Positions 17,966 to 26,968 of a stretch of 64,000 nucleotides of DNA are shown one piece after another; positions within the stretch are counted from its first letter, which is position 1; every line of letters starts with the position of its first letter. The DNA lies in NCBI RefSeq assembly GCF_001661075.1, contig NZ_CP014870.1, forward strand, positions 2,562,501 through 2,626,500, read 5' to 3'. The notes under the pieces were generated by a model. That model saw only the letters and a program-made list of their open reading frames with translations, searched no databases and had not been told where the DNA came from. The stretch comes from Pseudomonas silesiensis (GTDB lineage Bacteria; Pseudomonadota; Gammaproteobacteria; Pseudomonadales; Pseudomonadaceae). Both the position numbers and the translations under genes were made by a program.

Positions 17966-19177
17966 ATGGGGCTCAAAGGGCATGCGGCCATTGTTGGCAC
18001 CGCACAATACAAACCGGAAAAATACTCGACCGCGCCCAAGATGTTTCACCTTGAGCAAGTCGCCGACCTGGCGGCCAAGGCCCTGCGTGATGCCGGGCTC
18101 AAGGCCTCGGACCTCGACGGGCTGGTAATCAACGGCCCGCACTTTCATGAAGCCTCGGTGTTCGTACCGGCGATGGCCGCCGAGTACCTGGGCCTGCGCC
18201 TGAACTTCGCCGAAGTGGTCGACCTGGGCGGCTGCACGTCGGTGGGCATGGTCTGGCGCGCCGCTGCGGCCATCGAACTGGGGCTGTGCCAGGCCGTGCT
18301 GTGCGTCATCCCGGCACGCATGGCGCCGTTGGGCCCTGACGAGGACCCCGGCTGGATGGCCCGGTCCATGCGTTTCGGTGGACACAGCACAGCGTTCGGC
18401 GCGCCCGAAGCCGAGTTCGACCTGCCTTACGGGCACATGGGCCAGAACACCGGCTACGCGATGATCGCCCAGCGTTATGCTGCACAGTACGACTACGACC
18501 AGCGGGCGATGGCCAAGATCGCCGTCGACCAGCGCACCAACGCCCTGGCCAATCCGCAAGCGATGTTCTACGGGCAGCCTTTGACCATCGAACAGGTACT
18601 GGCCAGCAAAATGGTCGCAGACCCGTTGCACGTCCTGGAAATCGTGATGCCGGTGGCCGGTGGCGCCGCGATGATCATCACCAACAAGGAAGTGGCGGCA
18701 CGCTCGCGCAAGCGTCCGGCCTTCATTACCGGGTTTGGCGAACACCTGGCGTTCAAGTCGCCGTCCTATGCCGAAGACATGCTGAACACGCCGATTGGTC
18801 CGGCTTCACAGCGGGCCTTTGCCATGGCCGGGCTCAAGCCCAAGGACGTCGATGCGGCGCAGATCTACGACTGCTACACCATCACCACCTTGCTGACCCT
18901 GGAAGATGCCGGTTTCTGCGGCAAGGGCGAGGGCATGGCGTTCGTGCGTGAACACGACCTGACCTGGCGTGGCGATTTCCCGATGAACACCCATGGCGGG
19001 CAACTCAGTTTCGGTCAGTCGGCCTCGGCCGGTGGCATGAGCCAGGTGATCGAGGCGGTGACGCAGATCGCCGGTACTGCCGGTGAGCGCCAACTGGGGC
19101 GTTGCGACAGCGTCTACGTCTCCGGCACCGGCGGCGTGATGAGCGAGCAGGGCGCATTGATACTTCAGGGAGCATAA
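17966..19177 (+). CDS. SCP2-type thiolase/aldolase (lipid-transfer family)
   Basis: A 403-residue member of the same SCP2-thiolase family as 517-1695. A candidate nucleophile Cys lies in DLGGCTSVGM near residue 90, where many non-thiolase relatives lack it. YDCYTITTLLTLEDAGF near 300 and NTHGGQLSFGQSASAGG near 341 are family motifs. The Cys points to a genuine beta-ketoacyl-CoA thiolase, such as the Skt1-type enzyme that ends the first side-chain cycle of bile acids, rather than a retro-aldolase. The next gene supplies a DUF35 domain, the known partner of this family. Expected location is the cytoplasm. Confidence 0.72.
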   Translation: MGLKGHAAIVGTAQYKPEKYSTAPKMFHLEQVADLAAKALRDAGLKASDLDGLVINGPHFHEASVFVPAMAAEYLGLRLNFAEVVDLGGCTSVGMVWRAAAAIELGLCQAVLCVIPARMAPLGPDEDPGWMARSMRFGGHSTAFGAPEAEFDLPYGHMGQNTGYAMIAQRYAAQYDYDQRAMAKIAVDQRTNALANPQAMFYGQPLTIEQVLASKMVADPLHVLEIVMPVAGGAAMIITNKEVAARSRKRPAFITGFGEHLAFKSPSYAEDMLNTPIGPASQRAFAMAGLKPKDVDAAQIYDCYTITTLLTLEDAGFCGKGEGMAFVREHDLTWRGDFPMNTHGGQLSFGQSASAGGMSQVIEAVTQIAGTAGERQLGRCDSVYVSGTGGVMSEQGALILQGA

Positions 19178-19181
19178 GCAC

Positions 19182-20132
19182 ATGTCCAACAACAAACCGA
19201 TGCCGGTGGCGACGCAGATCTCCGCACCCTTCTGGGAGGGCTTGAAGGCTCGCCGCCTGTTGATTCAGCAATGCAACGCCTGTGCGCACTGGAACTTCTA
19301 CCCGCGCCGGCATTGCACGGTGTGCCTGGAACATGACCTGGCCTGGCGCGAAGTCGACGGCACCGCGACGCTGTACAGCTACACCGTGACGCGCATTGCC
19401 ACCTTGCCTGACTTTATGGATGAAATGCCGCAGAAACTGGCGGTGGTCGAGTTGGCCCAAGGGGTGCGCATCAATACCAACCTGGTGGGCCTTGATGAAG
19501 CCGAAATCCGCATCGGCATGCCGCTGCAGCCGGTGTTCGCCGAAGTCGACGCCAAGGGCAACCGCTTGCTGCGTTTTACCGGGGTGGACAAGGATGCGGC
19601 GGGCCTTGAATCGCTGCCCGCGCTGGACAGCGAACCGACGCCTGTCGCGTCGCAGCAACCGCCTGTCCGGCAGATCGACCTCAACGATGGGCCGGCCTTG
19701 CAGGCCCTGGTCAGCGAGCAGTTCAGCGACTGGAGCAACGTGGTGCTGGTCGACCAGGCACTGATCGACGCCTTTGCCCTGTTGTCGGGCGACGATTACT
19801 GGATCCATACCGATCCGGAGCGGGCGCGCCTGCAAAGTCCGTTCGGCGGCACCATCGCCCACGGCGCGCTGGTCCAGGTGCTGCAGTCGCGGATGAAACT
19901 GGCGCTGGGCTTCGAGGTCAGCGGTTACACCACCCAGATCAACTACGGCTCCGATCGCCTGCGCTTCCCGGCGCCTGTGCCGGCCGGCTCGCGCATCCAT
20001 TCGCGGGCCCGGGTGAAAAAAGTCGAGCTGTCGGCCCGTGGCACCCAGATGACCCTGGAACTGACCACCCATGTGGTGGGCCAGGATCGGCCGTCGGTAA
20101 TCAACGACCTGGTGATCCTGTACATCGCCTGA
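19182..20132 (+). CDS. DUF35 (zinc ribbon/OB-fold) - MaoC fusion hydratase
   Basis: A 316-residue two-domain protein. The N-terminal DUF35 module has a four-Cys zinc ribbon (CNAC and CTVC, about residues 30-45) followed by an OB-fold to about 140. The C-terminal MaoC hydratase domain has YWIHTDPERA near 207 and GGTIAHGALVQ near 222. This is the ChsH2 domain set in the opposite order (ChsH2 is MaoC then DUF35). It probably docks onto the thiolase encoded 4 nt upstream, channelling a hydrated or beta-keto steroid-CoA. It ends its transcription unit; REP island 5 follows. Confidence 0.82.
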   Translation: MSNNKPMPVATQISAPFWEGLKARRLLIQQCNACAHWNFYPRRHCTVCLEHDLAWREVDGTATLYSYTVTRIATLPDFMDEMPQKLAVVELAQGVRINTNLVGLDEAEIRIGMPLQPVFAEVDAKGNRLLRFTGVDKDAAGLESLPALDSEPTPVASQQPPVRQIDLNDGPALQALVSEQFSDWSNVVLVDQALIDAFALLSGDDYWIHTDPERARLQSPFGGTIAHGALVQVLQSRMKLALGFEVSGYTTQINYGSDRLRFPAPVPAGSRIHSRARVKKVELSARGTQMTLELTTHVVGQDRPSVINDLVILYIA

Positions 20133-20152
20133 TCGCCCCACCCCTGTTCGCT

Positions 20153-20595
20153 GTAGGAGCCAGGCTTGCCGGCGAAGAACGATGACGCGGTGTGTCAGAT
20201 AAACCGCAGTGCCTGGTTCGCGGGCAAGCCTCGCTCCTACAGGCGAAGAACGATAACGCGGTGTGTCAGATAAACCGCAGTGCCTGGTTCGTCTGTAGGA
20301 GCCAGGCTTGCCGGCGAAGAACGATAACGCGGTGTGTCAGATAAACCGCAGTGCCTGGTTCGCGGGCAAGCCTCGCTCCTACAGGCGAATAACGATAACG
20401 CGGTGTGTCAGATAAACCGTAGTGCCCGGTTCGCGGGCAAGCCTCGCTCCTACAGGCGAAGAATGATAACGCGGTGTGTCAGATAAACCGTAGTGCCTGG
20501 TTCGCGGGCAAGCCTCGCTCCTACAGGCGAATAACGATAACGCGGTGTGTCAGATAAACCGCAGTGCCTGGTTCGCGGGCAAGCCTCGCTCCTAC
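20153..20595. repeat. REP island 5
   Basis: Six or more REP cores in both orientations are linked by near-identical spacers containing GAACGATAACGCGGTGTG and AGATAAACCGCAGTGCC. Most of the 675-nt gap between the DUF35-MaoC and YCF48 genes is this island plus the promoter region that follows. No coding capacity is supported. Confidence 0.9.
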
Positions 20596-20647
20596 ATCTA
20601 TGCGTCGCACACACACATCCCCCGTCCTGTGTCATTTGCGCCATTGC

Positions 20648-20666
20648 ATAAGCCATTTGGACGATG
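20648..20666 (+). promoter_or_regulatory. Degenerate TesR-type box in front of YCF48-RND
   Basis: ATAAGCCATTTGGACGATG keeps the right half (GGACGATG) exactly, but the left half is AGC instead of GTC. ACTATT begins 21 nt later, the spacing seen at the strong sites. The next start codon is 141 nt away. Confidence 0.5.
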
Positions 20667-20807
20667 TGTCACCCAGGCCTAGCGCCGACTATTCCCTCAG
20701 AGGCAACCCATCTCGATTGCCTCGCATGCCCTGGCGCCTGACAAGAACAAGAGGATTGGCCCTATGACTTGCCCTATGCACGCGTGCCTTAGACAGGAGC
20801 ATTACTC

Positions 20808-21794
20808 ATGCGCTCTGTGATCGGCTACGCGGTTTGCCTGGTGGTCGCCTTGACCATCGGCTACACCTTTTCCCCCAAATCCCCACCGCAAGCGGAACTG
20901 TTGGCCACACGCCCGGACCGGGTGCAGATCAACGGCCTGCTCAATCTAGGCTCGCGCGTGGTCGCCGTGGGCGAGCGGGGCAGCATCCTGCTCAGTGATG
21001 ATCAGGGTGTCAGTTGGCAGCCAGCCAGCGTTGCCACGCAACGCAATGCCACCCTGACTGCCGTGGTGGCGCTGGACGAAAAACGCTTGCTGGCCGTCGG
21101 GCATGACGGCTGGATCCTGCGCTCCCTGGACTCAGGCAGCAATTGGCAGGAAATGCGTTACGACAGCGACCTGGGCGAACCGCTGCTGGGCATCTGGACC
21201 GGCGGTGGCGACAACATCATGGCGTTCGGCAGCTTCGGCAAATTCTATCAATCCGTTGATGCCGGGCAGACCTGGACGCCGCAGTCCCTGGACATCGACA
21301 GCGCGCACCTCAACAGCATGGACGGTGGCGGCGATGGCCGGCGCATGTTGGTGGGTGAGCAGGGCCTGGTGCTGCGCACGGCCGACGCCGGCCAGCACTG
21401 GCAGACCCTGCCGGCGTTCTACAGCGGCTCGCTGTTCGGCATCGTGCGCCTGAGCGCGGATAACTGGGTGACCTACGGCATGCGCGGGCATGTATTCGTC
21501 AGCCACGATTTCGGCGATAGCTGGACCCAGATCAACGTGGGCAATCAACTGCCGTTGTACGGCCATGTACTGCTGCCCGATCACTCGGGGCTGGTGATCG
21601 TCGGCGCCGGCAGCTCGGTGGTGCGCCTGGATGCACAGGGTGCGCTGGTGGGTGTCGAACGCCTGGCCGGGCTCGGTACGTTGACCTCGGCGACGATGGT
21701 TGGCTCGCGGCTGCTGGTGGGTGGCGAGCGCGGAGTATTGCAGGGATCAGGTGGCAGCGTTGCTGCCCTAGTGGCCAAACAGGCCACCCGGTAA
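20808..21794 (+). CDS. YCF48/BNR-repeat beta-propeller exported protein
   Basis: A 328-residue protein with an N-terminal signal or anchor helix (about residues 4-20). Repeated propeller blades follow, each with a GxxGxILxSxDxGxxW pattern (for example GERGSILLSDDQGVSW, GHDGWILRSLDSGSNW, GEQGLVLRTADAGQHW, GMRGHVFVSHDFGDSW). This is the YCF48/photosynthesis-system II assembly-like fold. In Pseudomonas such proteins are found next to MMPL/RND permeases, as here, where the permease gene starts 14 nt downstream. The role is probably a periplasmic partner of the permease; that is inference from adjacency. Confidence 0.85.
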   Translation: MRSVIGYAVCLVVALTIGYTFSPKSPPQAELLATRPDRVQINGLLNLGSRVVAVGERGSILLSDDQGVSWQPASVATQRNATLTAVVALDEKRLLAVGHDGWILRSLDSGSNWQEMRYDSDLGEPLLGIWTGGGDNIMAFGSFGKFYQSVDAGQTWTPQSLDIDSAHLNSMDGGGDGRRMLVGEQGLVLRTADAGQHWQTLPAFYSGSLFGIVRLSADNWVTYGMRGHVFVSHDFGDSWTQINVGNQLPLYGHVLLPDHSGLVIVGAGSSVVRLDAQGALVGVERLAGLGTLTSATMVGSRLLVGGERGVLQGSGGSVAALVAKQATR

Positions 21795-21808
21795 ATGAGA
21801 GGCAGGCA

Positions 21809-24232
21809 ATGAATCAAGGTAAACACTGGGTGACGCGCTGCGTCGAAACGTGCGCCGACCATCTGATGGCCTGGCGCAAGGGCCTGCTGCTGTCATTCGT
21901 GCTGGTGACGCTGGGCCTGGGCTACAGCGCCACCCACACGCAACTGGATCCGGGGTTCAACAAACAGATTCCGGTGACCCATCCCTACATGGTCAACTTT
22001 CTGAAGTTCAGCCGCTACTTCACCGGCGCTAACCGCCTCCTGGTCAGCGTGCGCTGGAAAGGCGAGGGTGACATCTATAACGCCCAGTACCTCGAGACCC
22101 TGCGCAAAGTCACCGACGACGTGTTTTTCATTTCCGGGGTCAGCCGCCCCAGCGTGACGTCACTGTTTACCGCCAATGTGCGCTACATCGAAATTACCGA
22201 GGAAGGTTTTTTTGGCGACGTGGTGGTGCCACCGCGCTTTAGCGGCACCCTCGAAGACCTGGCTCAGGTACGCAGCAACACGGCGGCCTCCGGACAGGTT
22301 GGCCGGCTGGTGGCCAATGACCTGAAGTCAGCCATGGTCCGCGCCGACCTGCAGGACACTGACCCCAAGACCGGCCAGCCAGTGTCCTATGTCGACATCG
22401 CCAAGCGCCTGGAAGATATCCGCGCCAAGTACAACAGTCCCGATATTGAGATCAACATCGTCGGCTTCGCCAAACTGGTGGGCGATGTGGTCGAAGGGCT
22501 GAACACGGTGATCGGCTTTTTTGTCGTCGCCTTCGTGATTACCGGGTTGCTGCTGTGGCTGTATTCCCGTTCCCTGCGCCTGACCGTGGTGGCGCTGGTG
22601 GTAGCGCTGCTGCCGGTGGTCTGGCTGCTGGGCCTGTTGCCGTTGCTGGGGTTGGGCATTGATCCGATGTCGATCCTGGTGCCGTTCCTGATCTTCTCCA
22701 TCGGTGTGTCCCATGCGGTGCAGATGACCAACGCCTGGAAGCAGGATGTGCTGGCCGGCAGCACTTCCAGGGAAGCGGCGCGTTCGGCGTTCTGCAAGAT
22801 TTTCATTCCCGGTTCCCTGGCCTTGTTGATGAACGCCCTGGGATTTGCGGTGATCATGTTGATCGACATTCCCATCGTCCACGAACTGGGGGTGACGGCC
22901 TGCATCGGCGTGATGCTGATGATCATCACCAACAAACTGATGCTGCCCATCATCATTTCCTACCTGCGCCTGGAACCTGCGCTATTGCGCCGGGCGCAAT
23001 CACGTCCTGCGGGAAGGCATCGCCTGTGGTGGCGCTTGTCGGCGCTGGCCGAGCCAGGGCCAGCCCTCGGGGTATTCGCCGTCAGTCTGTTGCTGCTGGC
23101 GGCCGGGGCCTACAAGGCTCGCGACCTGGCGGTGGGCGATATCGGTGCAGGCGCGCCGGAGCTGCGGGCCGATTCTCGCTATAACCTGGACAACAGCAAG
23201 ATCATCAGCAGCTACTCCATCGGACTCGATGTGATGTCGGTGTTCGTCCAGGTCAAGGGCGTCGAAGAAGGCTGCCTGTCGCCCACGGTGATGCGTGCGG
23301 TGGAAGCCTTCGATTTCCGCATGCGCACGGTCTCTGGCGTACAGTCGATCCAGAGCGTGGCGGACATGGGCAAGCGGGTGATCGCCGGCAATAACGAAGG
23401 CAATCCACGTTGGGCGGCGATTCCAGGATCACCCCGTGGCCTGAGTCAAGGTGCGCGGGCCTATGTGCCGGATGACGGATTGGTCACCGACGGTTGCCAA
23501 CAGATGCAGATCCTGGTGTTCCTTGCCGACCACGAAGGCAGCACGGTCAGCCATACGATCGCTGAAGCCCGGCGGATCATTGCCGAGGTCAGCTCGCCGC
23601 AGGTCGAATTCCTTCTGGCCGGTGGCAACGTGGGGGTGATGGCGGCCTCCAACGAGGCGGTCAAGCGTGCCGAAATCATCATGCTGGGGGCGCTGTTCGG
23701 TTCAGTAGCGCTGTTTTGCTGGATGACCTTCCTGTCGATCCGCGCGGTGCTGTGCATTCTGGTGCCGCTGGCAATTGTCGCGATCCTGTGCAACGCCTTG
23801 ATGACCATGCTCGGGATCGGCCTGAAGGTCGCCACCTTGCCGGTGATGGCGTTGGGGGTGGGCGTGGGCGTGGACTACGGCATTTATCTGTACGAGCGCA
23901 TCCAGCATGAAATGTTGCGCGGATCCAACCTGCGTGAGGCGTTCTACGAGGCCATGTGCCAACGCGGCACGGCGGCGGTGTTCACGGCCGTGACCATGTC
24001 CATTGGTGTCTGCACCTGGGCCTTCGCGCCGCTGAAGTTCCAGGCGGACATGGGTGTGTTGCTGTCGTTCATGTTCCTGGTCAACGTGCTGGGGGCGATT
24101 TTCCTCTTGCCGGCGCTGGCGGCCTGGTTCAATCGCGGGCGACCGTTGGTCAGTGAACGGGCACGCCAGCACCCGGCACCACAAGGCAGGTTTGAGCTGA
24201 AAAAAAGCCCGGCTGCGCGTGATTCTCAATAG
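21809..24232 (+). CDS. RND/MMPL-family transporter
   Basis: An 807-residue permease with two similar halves. Each has one N-terminal helix, a large periplasmic loop and a group of five to six helices (about residues 230-390 and 620-780). The second half contains GVGVGVDYGIYLYERIQ near 685, the proton-relay type segment of the hydrophobe/MMPL RND branch. The first half has the corresponding SILVPFLIFSIGVSHAVQMTNAW near 288. Known substrates of this branch are hydrophobic lipids and hopanoids, so steroid export or envelope trafficking is plausible. It is co-transcribed with the YCF48 gene. The gene for a TesR-like regulator follows. Confidence 0.88.
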   Translation: MNQGKHWVTRCVETCADHLMAWRKGLLLSFVLVTLGLGYSATHTQLDPGFNKQIPVTHPYMVNFLKFSRYFTGANRLLVSVRWKGEGDIYNAQYLETLRKVTDDVFFISGVSRPSVTSLFTANVRYIEITEEGFFGDVVVPPRFSGTLEDLAQVRSNTAASGQVGRLVANDLKSAMVRADLQDTDPKTGQPVSYVDIAKRLEDIRAKYNSPDIEINIVGFAKLVGDVVEGLNTVIGFFVVAFVITGLLLWLYSRSLRLTVVALVVALLPVVWLLGLLPLLGLGIDPMSILVPFLIFSIGVSHAVQMTNAWKQDVLAGSTSREAARSAFCKIFIPGSLALLMNALGFAVIMLIDIPIVHELGVTACIGVMLMIITNKLMLPIIISYLRLEPALLRRAQSRPAGRHRLWWRLSALAEPGPALGVFAVSLLLLAAGAYKARDLAVGDIGAGAPELRADSRYNLDNSKIISSYSIGLDVMSVFVQVKGVEEGCLSPTVMRAVEAFDFRMRTVSGVQSIQSVADMGKRVIAGNNEGNPRWAAIPGSPRGLSQGARAYVPDDGLVTDGCQQMQILVFLADHEGSTVSHTIAEARRIIAEVSSPQVEFLLAGGNVGVMAASNEAVKRAEIIMLGALFGSVALFCWMTFLSIRAVLCILVPLAIVAILCNALMTMLGIGLKVATLPVMALGVGVGVDYGIYLYERIQHEMLRGSNLREAFYEAMCQRGTAAVFTAVTMSIGVCTWAFAPLKFQADMGVLLSFMFLVNVLGAIFLLPALAAWFNRGRPLVSERARQHPAPQGRFELKKSPAARDSQ

Positions 24233-24293
24233 CGAAAAAATAAACCTGCCGGGCCTATTGTGGAGTAGGCAGGCGACAGGGAAACTGACGCGC

Positions 24294-24316
24294 GGGGCCC
24301 CTGTTTTCGGGGCCCC
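24294..24316. terminator. GC-rich hairpin between the RND and regulator genes
   Basis: GGGGCCCC and GGGGCCCC flank a 7-nt loop (TGTTTTC). There is no T-run, so it may be a weak terminator, a pause or a leader structure for the LuxR gene 72 nt downstream. Confidence 0.5.
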
Positions 24317-24387
24317 CGCAGGCCACTAGCCAAAATTATAAAAATAACAAGGGAAGGGCACCGTCCTTACCCGAGCGAGGAAAGACT

Positions 24388-25623
24388 ATGCAAGATGGTG
24401 TCCTGACCCCGGAAGTCCTGGCGAGCCTTGGCCTGGATCTCACGCGCTACAACGAGTTGGTGGGCGAGATCTACGACGGCGCCCTGGATCCGAAACTGAT
24501 GGCCAACGCCCTCAGAAGCTTTCTCAAACTCTACGAGGCCAACTACGTCACGCTGATCCTGCGGGTGCCGGACCAACCCGATACGGGCGTGATGATCCTC
24601 GTGGGCGATCGCGAAGGTGCCGGTGACGTCTGTTATATGACTTACCCGCAGACCAATACGCCGTTCGCCAACCAGCCACTGGACAAGGTGTTCACCGTCG
24701 ATGACATCATGAGCTCCACGGAATGGGAACACAGCGCCTACTTCAAGGCGTTCTGCGGTCCCAACGATGTGTATCACGTGATGTGTGCGGACATTTCCAC
24801 CCCGGACGGCGGCAAACTGCGCTTTCGCGCCACCCGCCCGAAACATGCCCCCAACTTCTGCGCCAACGAGCGGGCGCTGTGCGCCAGTTTCCTGCCACAC
24901 CTGCGCCGCGCCTCGCAATTGCATAACCTGCTGGACCGCAGCGAATCGCTGAGCGGGCTGTATTCCCAGGCCATCAGCCGGTTATCGGTGGCGACCCTGG
25001 TGCTCGACGAGAGCGGCAGCGTATTGCAGATCAACCCGGTGGCCGAGGAAATTCTCGCCCGTTCCGATGGCCTGAAACTGGTGGGCGGACGCCTGGAGGC
25101 GACCTATCCAAGTGACAACCGTGAACTGCAACGCTTGATTCGCGGCGCGTTCTGCCCGGATGCGCCGAAAAGTGCCGAGGCCATGTCGGTGACGCGGCCT
25201 TCAGGTCTGGTCAACCTCGGTGTGGTGGTCGAATCCATTCCGTCCCTGGACTGGGCCGAGGAGAAGGGCCAACCGACGGCGTTGGTGTACATCCGCGATG
25301 CGTCGAGCAAATCCCTGGCCAGCGAAGTGGTGACCAAGCAGCTGTTCAACCTGACCAAGGCCGAAACCGCCCTGGCCATGGAACTGGCCAACGGCCTGTC
25401 CCTGGAAGAAGCTGCCGAGGCCCTCAATATCCGGCGTAACACCGCGCGGGCACACTTGCGCTCGATCTTCTCCAAGACCGGCGTGCGACGCCAGACCGAG
25501 CTGGTGCGCATCATGCTCAACAGCGTGGTGGCCTTGGGTAAACCCAAGCTGGTGTTGAAGATGGGTGAGAAAATCAAGGTGCCGCCGCTAAAACTGGCCG
25601 TGCCTATCTATCGCCAGGCCTGA
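24388..25623 (+). CDS. tesR: LuxR-family regulator, TeiR/TesR-like
   Basis: A 411-residue one-component regulator. The N-terminal 200 residues form a sensory region. A PAS-like stretch (VLDESGSVLQINPVAEEIL, about 204-222) follows, and then a GerE/LuxR helix-turn-helix (about 315-375) with LSLEEAAEALNIRRNTARAH as recognition helices. The organisation and size match TeiR/TesR, the LuxR-type activator of steroid genes in Comamonas testosteroni. The HTH is almost identical to that of the paralogue at 59507-60715. I infer that it binds the 19-bp box found throughout the window. Its own upstream region has no clear box. Confidence 0.8.
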   Translation: MQDGVLTPEVLASLGLDLTRYNELVGEIYDGALDPKLMANALRSFLKLYEANYVTLILRVPDQPDTGVMILVGDREGAGDVCYMTYPQTNTPFANQPLDKVFTVDDIMSSTEWEHSAYFKAFCGPNDVYHVMCADISTPDGGKLRFRATRPKHAPNFCANERALCASFLPHLRRASQLHNLLDRSESLSGLYSQAISRLSVATLVLDESGSVLQINPVAEEILARSDGLKLVGGRLEATYPSDNRELQRLIRGAFCPDAPKSAEAMSVTRPSGLVNLGVVVESIPSLDWAEEKGQPTALVYIRDASSKSLASEVVTKQLFNLTKAETALAMELANGLSLEEAAEALNIRRNTARAHLRSIFSKTGVRRQTELVRIMLNSVVALGKPKLVLKMGEKIKVPPLKLAVPIYRQA

Positions 25624-25674
25624 GCCCGGCGAAGAACGCGTTGCCACAGATACACCACGGCATGTGGTTCGTCT

Positions 25675-26116
25675 GTAGGAGCCAGGCTTGCCGGCGAAGA
25701 ACGATGACGCGGTGTGTCAGATACACAGCAGTGCCCGGTTCGCTGTAGGAGCCAGGCTTGCCGGCGAAGAACGATGACGCGGTGTGTCAGATACACAGCA
25801 GTGCCCGGTTCGCGGGCAAGCCTCGCTCCTACAGGCGAAGAACGATGACGCGGTGTGTCAGATAAACCGCAGTGCCTGGTTCGCCTGTAGGAGCCAGGCT
25901 TGCCGGCGAAGAACGATGACGCGGTGTGTCAGATAAACCGCAGTGCCTGGTTCGCCTGTAGGAGCCAGGCTTGCCGGCGAAGAACGATGACGCGGTGTGT
26001 CAGATACACAGCAGTGCCCGGTTCGCGGGCAAGCCTCGCTCCTACAGGCGAAGAACGATGACGCGGTGTGTCAGATACACAGCAGTGCCCGGTTCGCGGG
26101 CAAGCCTCGCTCCTAC
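25675..26116. repeat. REP island 6
   Basis: About seven REP cores occur in both orientations with linkers GAAGAACGATGACGCGGTG and CAGATACACAGCAGTGCC or AGATAAACCGCAGTGCC. It fills the gap between the regulator gene and the hsdA-like gene up to the promoter region. No gene is supported here. Confidence 0.9.
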
Positions 26117-26118
26117 AC

Positions 26119-26137
26119 GTAGTCCGCACAGACGATG
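26119..26137 (+). promoter_or_regulatory. TesR-type 19-bp box in front of the hsdA-like gene
   Basis: GTAGTCCGCACAGACGATG has an exact GTC-N6-GACGATG core. GATACT, a good -10 match, begins 21 nt later. The start codon is 52 nt after the box. Confidence 0.75.
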
Positions 26138-26189
26138 CCGTCGCGTGATAGCCCTGTCGATACTGGGGGACCCATCACGGAGAATCACC

Positions 26190-26957
26190 ATGCCAACTAC
26201 AGCCATCACCGGGAGTGCCTCGGGAATCGGGGCCGCCGTATCCGCCGCCATGCGCGCCGCCGGGCACCAGGTCATCGGTATCGATCGCAGCAACGCCGAA
26301 GTGGTCGCGGACCTGTCCACCCCGCAGGGTCGTGACGCGGCCATCGCGCAAGTGCTTGAACTCAGCGGCGGGGTGCTCGACGGGCTGATCTGCTGCGCCG
26401 GGGTCGGTGTCACGGCGCCGACCTGCGGCCTGATCCCGGCGGTCAATTACTTTGGCGTCAGCCAGTTGCTCGACGGCCTGCGAGGGGCGTTGGCCAAGGG
26501 GCAACAACCGGCGGCGCTGGTGATCGGCTCGGTGGCGGCGACGCATTCGGGGGCCGACGGCCAGCCGATGATTGACGCGATGCTCGCAGGTAATGAAGAT
26601 CAGGCGATCGCGTTGGCCAACGCCCTCGACCAGCCTCACGTTGCCTATGCCGCCTCTAAATACGCCATCAGTCACCATGCCCGCAACCTGGCCATGAACT
26701 GGGGCAAGCAGGGCATGCGCTTGAACGTGGTGGCGCCGGGCGCGGTTGAAACCCCGTTACACCAGGCTTCGCTGGAAGATGCACGGTTTGGCCAGGCGAC
26801 CCGCGATTTCGTCGCGCCCCTGGGTCGCTCCGGTCGCCCGGATGAGCTCGCCGCAGTGGTCGCCTTCCTGCAATCGCCACAAGCATCGTTTGTCCATGGC
26901 AGCGTGGTGTTCGTCGATGGCGGTATGGACGCCATGGTCCGCGCCTCGCGCTTCTAA
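26190..26957 (+). CDS. hsdA: 3alpha-hydroxysteroid dehydrogenase/carbonyl reductase (HsdA-like SDR)
   Basis: A 255-residue short-chain dehydrogenase. Near the N-terminus it has TGSASGIG (NAD-binding) and GIDRSNAEVVADLSTPQGR. The catalytic Ser lies in VIGSVAATHS, Tyr-xxx-Lys in YAASKYA, and the C-terminal segments APGAVETPLHQASL and FVHGSVVFVDGGMDA follow. The overall pattern resembles Comamonas testosteroni 3alpha-HSD/carbonyl reductase, including the long insert before the Tyr motif. It should oxidise the 3alpha-hydroxyl of bile acids to the 3-ketone in the cytoplasm. The ATG at 26190 was chosen because upstream sequence in frame is REP DNA. A box with a matching -10 precedes it. Confidence 0.85.
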   Translation: MPTTAITGSASGIGAAVSAAMRAAGHQVIGIDRSNAEVVADLSTPQGRDAAIAQVLELSGGVLDGLICCAGVGVTAPTCGLIPAVNYFGVSQLLDGLRGALAKGQQPAALVIGSVAATHSGADGQPMIDAMLAGNEDQAIALANALDQPHVAYAASKYAISHHARNLAMNWGKQGMRLNVVAPGAVETPLHQASLEDARFGQATRDFVAPLGRSGRPDELAAVVAFLQSPQASFVHGSVVFVDGGMDAMVRASRF

Positions 26958-26968
26958 AAGGAATCTAC

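Noticed and set aside
24233..24387. 19-bp box for the first LuxR gene
   Set aside because: No sequence resembling GTC-N6-GACGATG could be found; only a GC-rich hairpin is visible.
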